5,320 nt of DNA. It comes from Nocardia sp. (GTDB lineage: Bacteria; Actinomycetota; Actinomycetes; Mycobacteriales; Mycobacteriaceae). This document shows positions 1-4,749 of this stretch, in pieces (within the stretch, counting starts at the first letter, position 1; every line of letters starts with the position of its first letter). The notes below the pieces were generated by a model. That model worked only from the letters and a program-made list of their open reading frames with translations. It searched no databases and had not been told where the DNA came from. A program made the translations under genes and the position numbers. The DNA lies in NCBI GenBank assembly GCA_017354515.1, contig JAFMQT010000353.1, positions 1 through 5,320 of the forward strand, read 5' to 3'.

Positions 1-3
1 GCA

Positions 4-801
4 TCAGTCGCCGGCTGTGGAAGCCGTATCCGCGGCTTCGGCGGCGCCATCGGCGCCGGGTTCGGCACTCTCGGCATTGAGCGACTGCCAGGCGGCACCG
101 GCCGCCTTCTGCTCGGCTTCCTTCTTGGACCGGCCCACGCCCTTTCCATAGGGCGAACCGGCGACCATCGCGGTGGCGGTGAATTCCTTGTCGTGGTCGG
201 GGCCGGTGGAGGTGATCTCGTAGCTAGGTACGCCCAGCCCGCGTTCCGCGGTGAGCTCCTGCAAACTGGTCTTCCAGTCCAGGCCGGCGCCCATCCGCGG
301 TCCGCGTTCCAGCAGTTCGGCGAACAGCCGCAGCACCACACCCCGCGCGACCTCGATACCGTGCTCGAGATGGACCGCGCCCAGCAACGATTCCATCCCG
401 TCGGCCAGGATCGAGGCCTTATCGCGGCCGCCGGTGAGTTCCTCACCACGGCCGAGCAGCAGATGCCGGCCCAGACCGCCGTCACCCAGGCCGCGCGCGA
501 CCTCGGCCAGGGCGTGCATATTCACCACACTGGCCCGCAACTTGGCGAGCTCGCCCTCGGATTTGTCCGGATGCTCGAGATACAGGCGTTCGGTGATGCT
601 CAGGCCGAGCACCGAATCGCCCAGGAACTCCAGACGCTCGTTGGTCGGCAGACCACCGTTCTCGTAGGCGTAGGAACGGTGGGTGAGAGCCAGCCGGAGC
701 AGATCCGGACGCACCTGCACGCCCAGCGCCTCCAGCAGGCTGGCATGGTCGGCGGCGTCACCGGCCGCGGCGACGTCCGTCGTGTCCTTACCGGCACTCA
801 C
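4..801 (-). CDS. rnc: Ribonuclease III
   Basis: A 265-residue double-strand-specific endoribonuclease that processes rRNA precursors and structured mRNAs in the cytoplasm. The catalytic domain carries the family signature NERLEFLGDS at residues 54-63 (E55, E58, D62). Further metal-site residues are E82, D134 and E137, the last two in ILADGMESLLG. A double-stranded-RNA-binding domain spans about 175-241, from DWKTSLQELT to the KKEAEQKAA helix. A low-complexity Ala/Asp/Glu tail (242-265) is extra; the M. tuberculosis protein, as I remember it, is about 240 residues. The start is GTG, and no other usable start lies near the conserved N-terminus; the ribosome binding site is weak. It lies 23 nt after rpmF on the same strand, so it is probably co-transcribed with the YceD and bL32 genes. 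All catalytic residues are present, so the enzyme looks functional. The next gene downstream lies outside the window. Confidence 0.97.
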   Translation of the reverse strand: MSAGKDTTDVAAAGDAADHASLLEALGVQVRPDLLRLALTHRSYAYENGGLPTNERLEFLGDSVLGLSITERLYLEHPDKSEGELAKLRASVVNMHALAEVARGLGDGGLGRHLLLGRGEELTGGRDKASILADGMESLLGAVHLEHGIEVARGVVLRLFAELLERGPRMGAGLDWKTSLQELTAERGLGVPSYEITSTGPDHDKEFTATAMVAGSPYGKGVGRSKKEAEQKAAGAAWQSLNAESAEPGADGAAEAADTASTAGD

Positions 802-824
802 GTCGTGGCTGTCCGATCGGCTGA

Positions 825-1007
825 TCAGATGGCCGAGGTGACCTGGCGGCCCTTATAGGTACCGCAGTTCGGGCACGCGATATGCGGAAGGGTCTTCTGA
901 CCGCAGGCCCGATTCGGGCAGGTGACCAGGGCGGGCGCGGTGGTCTTCCACTGGCTGCGCCGCGAGTGGGTGTTGGCACGAGACATCCGGCGCTTCGGAA
1001 CGGCCAC
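825..1007 (-). CDS. rpmF: 50S ribosomal protein bL32
   Basis: A 60-residue structural protein of the large ribosomal subunit. The N-terminus MAVPKRRMSRANT is the typical bL32 start, followed by a basic stretch and a zinc ribbon with Cys at 30, 35, 45 and 48 (CX4C...CX2C). The C-terminal GTYKGRQV matches the family. This is the zinc-binding (C+) form of bL32; many actinobacteria also carry a zinc-independent paralogue, which cannot be judged from this window. The start codon is GTG, 2 nt after the TAG of the YceD gene, with the GAGGAG ribosome binding site inside the last codons of that gene. This spacing makes translational coupling likely. A YceD gene followed by rpmF is one of the most conserved gene pairs in bacteria. 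Confidence 0.97.
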   Translation of the reverse strand: MAVPKRRMSRANTHSRRSQWKTTAPALVTCPNRACGQKTLPHIACPNCGTYKGRQVTSAI

Positions 1008-1009
1008 GA

Positions 1010-1666
1010 CTATTTCTCCTCTGGGTTCGGACTTGCCGCGCCGTTGCGGCCGGCAAGGGATCGGGTTGCGTCTGATGCGGCGTCGGAGACGCCGGTGCCG
1101 GGGGATTCGCTCGCGAATTTGGCGAGCCCCGCCCAGCGGGGGTCCAGTATCTCATGGGTGTGCTCGGGACCCGCAATCGCCATCCGCACCCCGCACTGCG
1201 GGCACAGCCCGGCGCAATCGGGGTCGCACAGTGGCTGCAGTGGTAATTCCAGGCCGACCGCGTCGGTGAGCACCGGCTCGATATCGATCATGTCGTCGGC
1301 GAGCCGGTAGACCTCGTCGTCCTCGGTGGTCTGGTCGGTCGTGCTGTCGGGATAGGCGAACAGTTCGGTGAGCTGGATTTCCAGCTCGTCGGTGAACGGT
1401 TCCAGACAGCGCGAGCACTCCCCCTCGATCGGCGCGGACATCGTTCCGGTGACCAGCACGCCCTCGGAGACGGCCTGCAGTGTCAGATCGAGATCGACCT
1501 CGGCGTTCGCGGGGATCGCGATCAGGTCCAGGCCGATTTTCTCGCGGGTGGCGACCACGCGACGCACCTGCCGCATCGACCCGGGAGCCCGCCCCAGGCT
1601 GCGGGTATCCAGCACGAAGCCCGCGTCGGTGGCACGACGCGAACCGGAACCGGATTCGGCGGACAT
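1010..1666 (-). CDS. YceD/DUF177 family zinc-motif protein
   Basis: A 218-residue member of the YceD/DUF177 family, which is almost always encoded beside rpmF. Members have been linked to 23S rRNA and large-subunit accumulation; the exact biochemical role is not settled. Conserved parts are the N-terminal LDTRSLGRAPGSM, VSEGVLVTGTMSAPIEGECSRC (C84, C87), ELFAYPDS (101-108), and the C-terminal cysteine cluster C147, C151, C155, C158, probably a zinc site. HEILDPRWAGLAKF (171-184) closes the conserved region, followed by a variable tail. The frame is open up to an ATG at 1744, but the residues before 1666 look unlike the family and a candidate promoter lies at 1710-1738, so I chose ATG 1666; a GTG at 1681 is an alternative. 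M. tuberculosis Rv2926c is the likely orthologue (recognised from memory). It heads a tight YceD-rpmF-rnc group. Confidence 0.93.
   Translation of the reverse strand: MSAESGSGSRRATDAGFVLDTRSLGRAPGSMRQVRRVVATREKIGLDLIAIPANAEVDLDLTLQAVSEGVLVTGTMSAPIEGECSRCLEPFTDELEIQLTELFAYPDSTTDQTTEDDEVYRLADDMIDIEPVLTDAVGLELPLQPLCDPDCAGLCPQCGVRMAIAGPEHTHEILDPRWAGLAKFASESPGTGVSDAASDATRSLAGRNGAASPNPEEK
1016..1021 (-). promoter_or_regulatory. rpmF ribosome binding site
   Basis: On the minus strand the bases read GAGGAG, 8 nt ahead of the GTG at 1007-1005. The site lies within the final codons of the upstream YceD gene. It decides the GTG start for rpmF and ties translation of the two genes together. Confidence 0.8.
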
Positions 1667-1709
1667 CACGAACTCACTCACGATCGGGGAGGGTTTGGGC
1701 AACCACTCA

Positions 1710-1738
1710 ACAGTACGCGAACAGCACCGATCCCCCAA
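1710..1738 (-). promoter_or_regulatory. Candidate promoter for yceD-rpmF-rnc
   Basis: Read on the minus strand, TTGGGG (1738-1733) is followed after exactly 17 nt by TACTGT (1715-1710), which fits the actinobacterial TANNNT -10 pattern. Transcription would begin near 1703, giving a leader of roughly 37 nt before ATG 1666. The -35 box matches TTGACA only in TTG. Its position argues against a YceD start at 1744. The call is by eye, and read-through from sepIVA is also possible. Confidence 0.4.
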
Positions 1739-1765
1739 AATCACGGAACCCCGGCTCGGGCACCG

Positions 1766-1794
1766 GATCAGCGGCCCGGCCGCATACCGCGATC
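1766..1794 (-). terminator. Possible hairpin at the end of sepIVA
   Basis: GATC-A-GCGG (1766-1774) can pair with CCGC-GATC (1787-1794): eight base pairs with one bulged base and a 12-nt loop. A tighter 5-3-5 hairpin (1771-1783) lies inside. The stem overlaps the sepIVA stop codon and has no run of U after it, so a terminator role is uncertain; it could also act as an mRNA 3' barrier. Confidence 0.2.
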
Positions 1795-2539
1795 AGTGCC
1801 GGAAATCGGCCGCGTAATCGGGAATTCCGGCGCCCGAACGCAATTGCTGGCGGCCGCGGCCGACCGTACGCAGGGTCGAGTGCAGGGTCTCCTCGAACTC
1901 CGCCAGCTGCGTGTCGACATAGCTGTCACATTCGGTGCGCAGGCGATCGGATTCGGACTGGGCGGAATCGATCAGGCGGGCGGATTCGGCGTGTGCGGCC
2001 CGCACCACCTCGGTCTGGTCGACGAGCCGCTCCTGTTCGGCCTTCCCCTCGGCCACCGAACGGTCGTAGGCGGCTTGACCGGCGGCCATCATGCGATCGG
2101 ATTCCGAGCGCGCGCGTCCGGTGACCGCCTCGTACTCGGCATTGCCTTCGGCCACAACGCGTTCGGCCTCGGCCTGGGCAGTGGCGACCAGGTGTTCGGC
2201 GTGCGCGCGGGCCTCGGCGACCATCCGGTCGGCATGTGCCTTGGCCTCGGCGAGCAGTCGATCGGCTTCCTCCCGGGCCGTGGTGACGGTGCGCTCGGCC
2301 TCCTCGTTCGCGCCGGAGACCGTCGATTCGGCCGAGTTGCGGGCATCGGAGACGATCTTGTCGCGGTGGTCGAGCACATCCTGTGCGTCATCGAGTTCAC
2401 CGGGCAGGGCCTCGCGCACATCGTCGAGCAGTTCGAGCGCCTCGCCCCGGGGAATGATGCAGTTGCGAGTCGGCGGGATTCCCCGAGCCTCCTCGACGAT
2501 CGCGACCAGTTCGTCGAGCGCTTCGAATACTCGGTACAT
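1793..2539 (-). CDS. sepIVA: SepIVA, DivIVA-domain septal/envelope coiled-coil protein
   Basis: A 248-residue cytoplasmic coiled-coil protein. The N-terminus MYRVFEALDELVAIVEEARGI and the following PRGEALELLDD and PGELDDAQDVLD segments closely match, from memory, M. tuberculosis SepIVA (Rv2927c). In mycobacteria SepIVA is an essential divisome-associated factor that also affects intracellular membrane domain and polar growth. Residues 1-55 are the DivIVA-like N-terminal region. Residues 58-217 are a long charged, Ala-rich coiled coil built from 11-residue units. TLRTVGRGRQQLR (222-234) near the C-terminus is also conserved. Length is close to the mycobacterial protein (about 245 residues). 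The ATG start is fixed by the conserved N-terminus; a GGGG eight bases upstream is the best ribosome binding site. It lies 126 nt upstream of the yceD start and is divergent from the GtrA gene. No clear minus-strand -10 box was found upstream. Confidence 0.95.
   Translation of the reverse strand: MYRVFEALDELVAIVEEARGIPPTRNCIIPRGEALELLDDVREALPGELDDAQDVLDHRDKIVSDARNSAESTVSGANEEAERTVTTAREEADRLLAEAKAHADRMVAEARAHAEHLVATAQAEAERVVAEGNAEYEAVTGRARSESDRMMAAGQAAYDRSVAEGKAEQERLVDQTEVVRAAHAESARLIDSAQSESDRLRTECDSYVDTQLAEFEETLHSTLRTVGRGRQQLRSGAGIPDYAADFRH
1889..2368 (-). repeat. Hendecad (11-residue) repeat array in SepIVA
   Basis: Residues 58-178 divide without gaps into eleven units of 11 residues with pattern [EHS]-[AS]-[ED]-R-x-[VL]-x-x-A-x-x, for example EADRLLAEAKA (91-101) and EAERVVAEGNA (124-134). 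A 6-residue break follows (179-184), then three more units (185-217). At DNA level this is an imperfect 33-bp periodicity. An 11-residue period implies a nearly straight or slightly right-handed coiled coil instead of the heptad type. Confidence 0.8.
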
Positions 2540-2728
2540 CGTGCTGACCCCACTCTCCTGCCGAACGTACGCGGCCGATGACGCCGCGGCGGTCTCGGGT
2601 TCGCACCCGGCCTGTTACTGCTGTGGACCAGTGTGCCCGGAGGTGACGGGTGTGCACAGCGCGCGGCCGGTGTGTCGTGCGGTGTTTCCTATCCACAGCG
2701 ATGAAACGGAGGAAATCACTCCGCTTGG

Positions 2729-2737
2729 TGCTAGTCT
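2729..2737 (+). promoter_or_regulatory. Extended -10 promoter of the GtrA gene
   Basis: TG-C-TAGTCT fits the actinobacterial extended -10 form TGN-TANNNT. No good -35 is seen 17-18 nt upstream, which is common with the extended form. Transcription would start near 2743-2745, giving a leader of about 66 nt to ATG 2810 and placing the start inside the palindrome at 2741-2754. Confidence 0.5.
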
Positions 2738-2740
2738 TTC

Positions 2741-2754
2741 CTACCGAGCGGTAG
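2741..2754. promoter_or_regulatory. Palindromic operator candidate (TetR style)
   Basis: CTACCG-AG-CGGTAG is a perfect 6-2-6 inverted repeat lying 3 nt after the -10 box TAGTCT. ACCG...CGGT half-sites with a short centre are typical of TetR-family regulators in actinobacteria. Its place over the predicted transcription start would suit repression of the GtrA gene. No regulator gene is in the window, so the binding protein is unknown. Confidence 0.5.
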
Positions 2755-2809
2755 ATCAGCCGGACACCGTCGAGCGACGGCCTCCGGCCCTGTGCGATCG
2801 GAAACGACA

Positions 2810-3343
2810 ATGGTTGTCCAACATCCGGTACATAAGGGCCTGTGGAAGAAGCCACAGACCGATTCCGGCATATCCGTTGTACACAACGATTTGCTGTCGG
2901 AGACTCCCGAGCCACGGTCGGCGCCCGCTATCGCCCGGCAGCTGCTGCATCGGCTGCGCGGTGATCACTGGCTGGCACAACTCATCCGATTCGCCATCGT
3001 CGGCGGTCTGTCCAATATCGCCTACTTCCTGCTGTTCCTGGTCTGCTATGGCGGGGGCGCCGAAGTGTCCAATCTGATCGGCTCGATCGCGAGTACGGTG
3101 CTGGCCAACGAACTGCACCGGCGGCTGACCTTCCGCGCCGCCGATCGGGTCGGCTTCCTGACCGGACAGCTCGAGGGTGGTGGGCTCGCCCTGGTCGGGC
3201 TGGCGATCAGCTCCGGGGCGCTGGCCCTGGTCGATGTGATCGCCCCCAGGATCGGCGATATGACCGAGGCCGTGGTCGTCATCGCGATCACCGCGGCCGT
3301 GGGGCTGATGCGATTCGTCACGCTGCGGATATGGGTCTTCTGA
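2810..3343 (+). CDS. GtrA family membrane protein
   Basis: A 177-residue integral membrane protein of the GtrA family, small four-helix proteins thought to move or help move polyprenyl-phosphate-linked sugars across the membrane for surface glycans. Mycobacterial Rv3789, tied to decaprenyl-phosphoryl-arabinose and arabinan synthesis, is a known relative. About 58 polar N-terminal residues precede the helices near 59-80 (RFAIVGGLSNIAYFLLF), 86-101, 122-143 and 152-172. Family landmarks are ANELHRRLTFR after helix 2 and the C-terminal RFVTLRIWVF. The frame is open back to a GTG at 2792, but ATG 2810 has at least a weak GGA ribosome binding site; a start further downstream is possible because the N-terminal 58 residues are not conserved family sequence. 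No glycosyltransferase is encoded beside it, so the sugar carried cannot be inferred. Promoter and operator candidates lie just upstream. Confidence 0.9.
   Translation: MVVQHPVHKGLWKKPQTDSGISVVHNDLLSETPEPRSAPAIARQLLHRLRGDHWLAQLIRFAIVGGLSNIAYFLLFLVCYGGGAEVSNLIGSIASTVLANELHRRLTFRAADRVGFLTGQLEGGGLALVGLAISSGALALVDVIAPRIGDMTEAVVVIAITAAVGLMRFVTLRIWVF
2840..2857. repeat. Inverted repeat in the GtrA N-terminal region
   Basis: CTGTGG-AAGAAG-CCACAG is a perfect repeat with 6-bp arms and a 6-nt loop, inside the poorly conserved start of the GtrA gene. It could form a hairpin early in the mRNA. Arms of this length can arise by chance. Confidence 0.35.
2875..2888. repeat. 6-2-6 palindrome in the GtrA N-terminal region
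   Basis: CGTTGT-AC-ACAACG is a perfect inverted repeat with the same 6-2-6 geometry as the operator candidate at 2741-2754, but a different half-site. It could be a second regulator site inside the coding start, or chance. Confidence 0.35.
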
Positions 3344-3355
3344 TCCGATGACGTC

Positions 3356-3375
3356 GACCGGTCTCGAGTCCGGTC
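3356..3375 (+). terminator. Hairpin after the GtrA gene
   Basis: GACCGG (3356-3361) pairs with CCGGTC (3370-3375) around an 8-nt loop, 13 nt after the GtrA stop. There is no U-run. It may be a weak, tail-less actinobacterial terminator; overlapping GC-rich pairings downstream make the fold ambiguous. Confidence 0.25.
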
Positions 3376-3438
3376 ACCTCGAGGGCCGGCGCTCGGGTAA
3401 AGGGTGCGGCTGTCCACGACTTCGTGATGAGCGGGAAC
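3363..3438 (+). repeat. Split direct repeat, copy 1
   Basis: CTCGAGTCCGGTCAC (3363-3377) and GATGAGCGGGAAC (3426-3438) lie 48 nt apart. The same two blocks, in the same order and directly abutting, recur at 3702-3729. Block identities are 14/15 and 12/13. Confidence 0.5.
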
Positions 3439-3502
3439 CTCCGGTGATAGCTCCACGTCATAACTGAGCAAATGTCGTGCGAGTTCTCAGCGTGGGAGGT
3501 TC
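3435..3502 (+). promoter_or_regulatory. Potential RNA stem hiding a ribosome binding site
   Basis: GAACCTCC (3435-3442) is perfectly complementary to GGAGGTTC (3495-3502), which contains most of the GGGAGG site at 3494-3499. The pairing can continue inward with CACG (3454-3457) to CGTG (3491-3494) and CTGAG (3464-3468) to CTCAG (3486-3490). All 17 bases at 3486-3502 would then be paired, with bulges only on the left side. Such a fold would block initiation at ATG 3507. It is predicted by eye only. Confidence 0.35.
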
Positions 3503-3506
3503 GACA

Positions 3507-3728
3507 ATGCAGCATGGCTCGGGGCAGGACAGCTCGGGGCGGGACAGTTCAGGCCGTCGGAACGCAGGGGGCCGGTGCACCACAGGATTCGCGTCCTGGC
3601 ACGCCGGTCTGCACCACACGCGGTCCACTCGGCGCTATCCGCCCCGGCCACGCGCCGAGTTCTGCCGGCAATTACCCGCCCACCGCACGGTGCGCCCGCG
3701 CCTCGAGCCCGGTCACGATGAGCGGTAA
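3507..3728 (+). CDS. Possible small leader ORF (73 aa)
   Basis: ATG 3507 has the best ribosome binding site in the plus-strand half of the window: GGGAGG at 3494-3499, 7 nt upstream. The product would be 73 residues, Arg/Gly/Ser/His-rich, with no recognised domain, membrane segment or signal. Its TAA (3726-3728) lies 8 nt past the ATG (3718-3720) of the AbiEi-like gene, so the frames overlap by 11 nt, a typical arrangement for translational coupling. Third-position GC (about 79%) is the highest of the three plus frames here but short of a convincing coding signal. It may be a leader or coupling ORF with an unimportant peptide, or not translated at all. Confidence 0.25.
   Translation: MQHGSGQDSSGRDSSGRRNAGGRCTTGFASWHAGLHHTRSTRRYPPRPRAEFCRQLPAHRTVRPRLEPGHDER
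3517..3546 (+). repeat. 15-bp tandem repeat, two copies
   Basis: GCTCGGGGCAGGACA (3517-3531) is followed directly by GCTCGGGGCGGGACA (3532-3546), one mismatch in 15. In the small-ORF frame it encodes a repeated (G-x-D-S-S) motif. A 15-bp unit preserves any reading frame. Confidence 0.7.
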
Positions 3729-3729
3729 C
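3702..3729 (+). repeat. Split direct repeat, copy 2
   Basis: CTCGAGCCCGGTCAC (3702-3716) abuts GATGAGCGGTAAC (3717-3729), and the second block includes the predicted ATG 3718. Compared with 3363-3438 the two blocks are joined without the 48-nt spacer. Confidence 0.5.
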
Positions 3730-3759
3730 GCCCGCGTCCCCGTCGGCCGGACCGCTCAT
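3718..3759 (+). promoter_or_regulatory. Potential stem covering the AbiEi-like start codon
   Basis: ATGAGCGGT (3718-3726) is a perfect 9-bp inverted match to ACCGCTCAT (3751-3759), with a 24-nt loop. If formed, it closes the start codon and the first two codons in a stem. A ribosome finishing the upstream small ORF at 3728 would open it. The function is inferred. Confidence 0.3.
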
Positions 3760-4701
3760 GCGCGTACCGCCGGGTTGTATCGCCGCCACGAGGCACTGTC
3801 GACCGGCATCAGCGACGACGAGATCCGGCGCCGATGCCTGGGTGGCAGCTGGCGTCGGGTGCACCGGGGCGCCTACGCCGAATCGGCGATGATGGCCGGC
3901 TTGGACGCGGTGGCCCGGCACCGGCTCAGGGTGGCCGCCCTGATCCCCGCGATGGCCGACGAGGCGGTGGTCAGTCATCAGTCGGCGGCGGTGCTGCTGG
4001 GTGCGCCGATGGCTCCGGCGCTGCTCGATCGGGTACACGTGACTCGCAACCGCCGCCACGGCGGGCGGATCAAGGCGAATGTGAAGGTGCACTGCGCACC
4101 CGTCGACTGCGTGGTCGAACTCGATGGCCTGCTGGTTACCAGCCCGGCACGCACCGTCGTCGATCTGGCGCGCACCGCGGCCTTCGAGCCGGCGGTGGTG
4201 GTCGCCGACGCCCTCGGCCGCCAATTCGGTATCACTGCGGGTGAACTCGACGCCGAACTGGAACTGGCCCGCCGTCGCCGGGGTATCGACGCCGCCCGGC
4301 GGGTGGTCGATTTCCTGGATCCGCGCAGCGGCGGAGTGGATCAGTCCCGGGTCCGGGCGGCGCTCCCCCGGTTGGGGCTGCCGCCGGCGGAGGCGGGCGG
4401 GGTGGTGCACACCGAGGACGGGCAGGCGCTGGGGACGGTCGACCTGTATCTGGGGCAGACGGGGGTGGTGCTGATCGTGGATCCGCCACCGGGGACCCGC
4501 CGGGATCCGGTACCCACCGAGACCGTACTGCGGCGGCACCGATTCCAGCCCGTGCGCACGACCTGGCGCGAGTTGAGCGCCGGCGTCTCGACGGCCCGGC
4601 TGCGCACCGCGCTGATCGCATCCCGGGAGCAGCCGCCGCGCGGATTCATCCGTCCCGCACCGCTTCCCGAGCACGTATCGTTACCGCGCAGGTCGCTGTG
4701 A
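3718..4701 (+). CDS. AbiEi-antitoxin-like/DUF559 protein, nuclease motifs eroded
   Basis: A 327-residue protein of the large actinobacterial family annotated as AbiEi-antitoxin-domain or DUF559 proteins. Residues 28-55 (STGISDDEIRRRC...RVHRGAYA) form the N-terminal winged-helix segment. AVVSHQSAAVLLGAP (83-97) and VTSPARTVVDLARTAAFEPAVVVADALGR (140-168, described by its ends) are family hallmarks. Residues 201-286 align without gaps to the C-terminal DUF559/Vsr-like nuclease region, ending in RTTWREL (280-286). However, the usual SES..ES motif is SGGVDQS (204-210) and the usual EYDG or EFDG is IVDP (253-256), so three acidic positions are lost while D242 and D255 remain. No AbiEii-type toxin is adjacent, so this is not a visible toxin-antitoxin pair; a solo DNA-binding or regulatory role is possible. 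Start: ATG 3718 gives the usual family length, though its ribosome binding site is poor; the frame is open to ATG 3472 (409 residues), and TTG 3775 is an alternative. Confidence 0.8.
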   Translation: MSGNARVPVGRTAHARTAGLYRRHEALSTGISDDEIRRRCLGGSWRRVHRGAYAESAMMAGLDAVARHRLRVAALIPAMADEAVVSHQSAAVLLGAPMAPALLDRVHVTRNRRHGGRIKANVKVHCAPVDCVVELDGLLVTSPARTVVDLARTAAFEPAVVVADALGRQFGITAGELDAELELARRRRGIDAARRVVDFLDPRSGGVDQSRVRAALPRLGLPPAEAGGVVHTEDGQALGTVDLYLGQTGVVLIVDPPPGTRRDPVPTETVLRRHRFQPVRTTWRELSAGVSTARLRTALIASREQPPRGFIRPAPLPEHVSLPRRSL

Positions 4702-4740
4702 GGTCCGCGGTGGTGCTGCGGGCACAAACGGACCCGCAGG

Positions 4741-4749
4741 TGTTAGCGT
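4741..4749 (+). promoter_or_regulatory. Leaderless promoter of coaD
   Basis: TG-T-TAGCGT is an extended -10 of TGN-TANNNT form. Its last base is 7 nt from the A of the coaD ATG (4756), the normal distance from a -10 box to the transcription start. No ribosome binding site precedes the ATG. Both facts fit a leaderless mRNA, which is common in mycobacteria and relatives. No clear -35 is seen. Confidence 0.55.

Larger units (their letters stand above)
2540..2809. other. Divergent intergenic region, sepIVA / GtrA gene
   Basis: This 270-nt region separates the divergent sepIVA and GtrA starts. Its right end holds an extended -10 promoter and an overlapping palindrome for the plus strand (listed separately). 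A short inverted repeat CGGGT-TCGC-ACCCG (2596-2609) lies in the probable sepIVA leader. A single near-match to a DnaA box (CTATCCACA, 2689-2697) is present. I see no further gene in it. Confidence 0.6.
3344..3717. other. Intergenic region between GtrA and AbiEi-like genes
   Basis: This 374-nt stretch contains a hairpin after the GtrA stop, both copies of most of a split direct repeat, a potential long stem over a strong ribosome binding site, a possible 73-codon ORF and a 15-bp tandem repeat. The AbiEi frame stays open back to ATG 3472, but in 3508-3717 only about 71% of its third positions are G or C by my hand count. The short-ORF frame gives about 79% and the third frame about 69%. The AbiEi frame itself runs near 80-85% just after 3718. 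I therefore do not extend the AbiEi-like gene into this region. Confidence 0.5.

Noticed and set aside
193..858. Plus-strand open frame (221 codons) antisense to rnc
   Set aside because: Low-complexity shadow of a well-conserved RNase III gene; no domain signal.
1667..1744. Upstream ATG 1744 start for the YceD gene
   Set aside because: The added 26 residues are not family-like, and the start would lie upstream of the candidate promoter at 1710-1738.
1796..2581. Plus-strand open frame (261 codons) antisense to sepIVA
   Set aside because: The repeated Gly/Leu/Val pattern is the mirror of the SepIVA hendecad repeats. The minus-strand protein is clearly recognisable and explains the region.
2689..2697. 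DnaA-box-like CTATCCACA, possibly an origin
   Set aside because: A single near-match without an AT-rich region, box cluster or dnaA/dnaN context is expected by chance.
3472..3717. N-terminal extension of the AbiEi-like gene to ATG 3472
   Set aside because: The extra 82 residues are Arg/Gly/Ala/Pro-rich and unlike the family. The third-position GC is only about 71%, ATG 3472 has no ribosome binding site, and ATG 3718 gives the usual length.
3487..4674. Long minus-strand open frame (395 codons) antisense to the AbiEi-like gene
   Set aside because: Composition is Arg/Gly/His/Gln-rich with no family motif, and it mirrors a plus-strand frame with clear AbiEi/DUF559 hallmarks; such shadows are common in high-GC DNA.
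3718..4701. A type IV toxin-antitoxin system (AbiEi/AbiEii)
   Set aside because: No nucleotidyltransferase toxin gene lies on either side; the neighbours are a GtrA membrane protein and coaD. Only the antitoxin-like domain family is supported.
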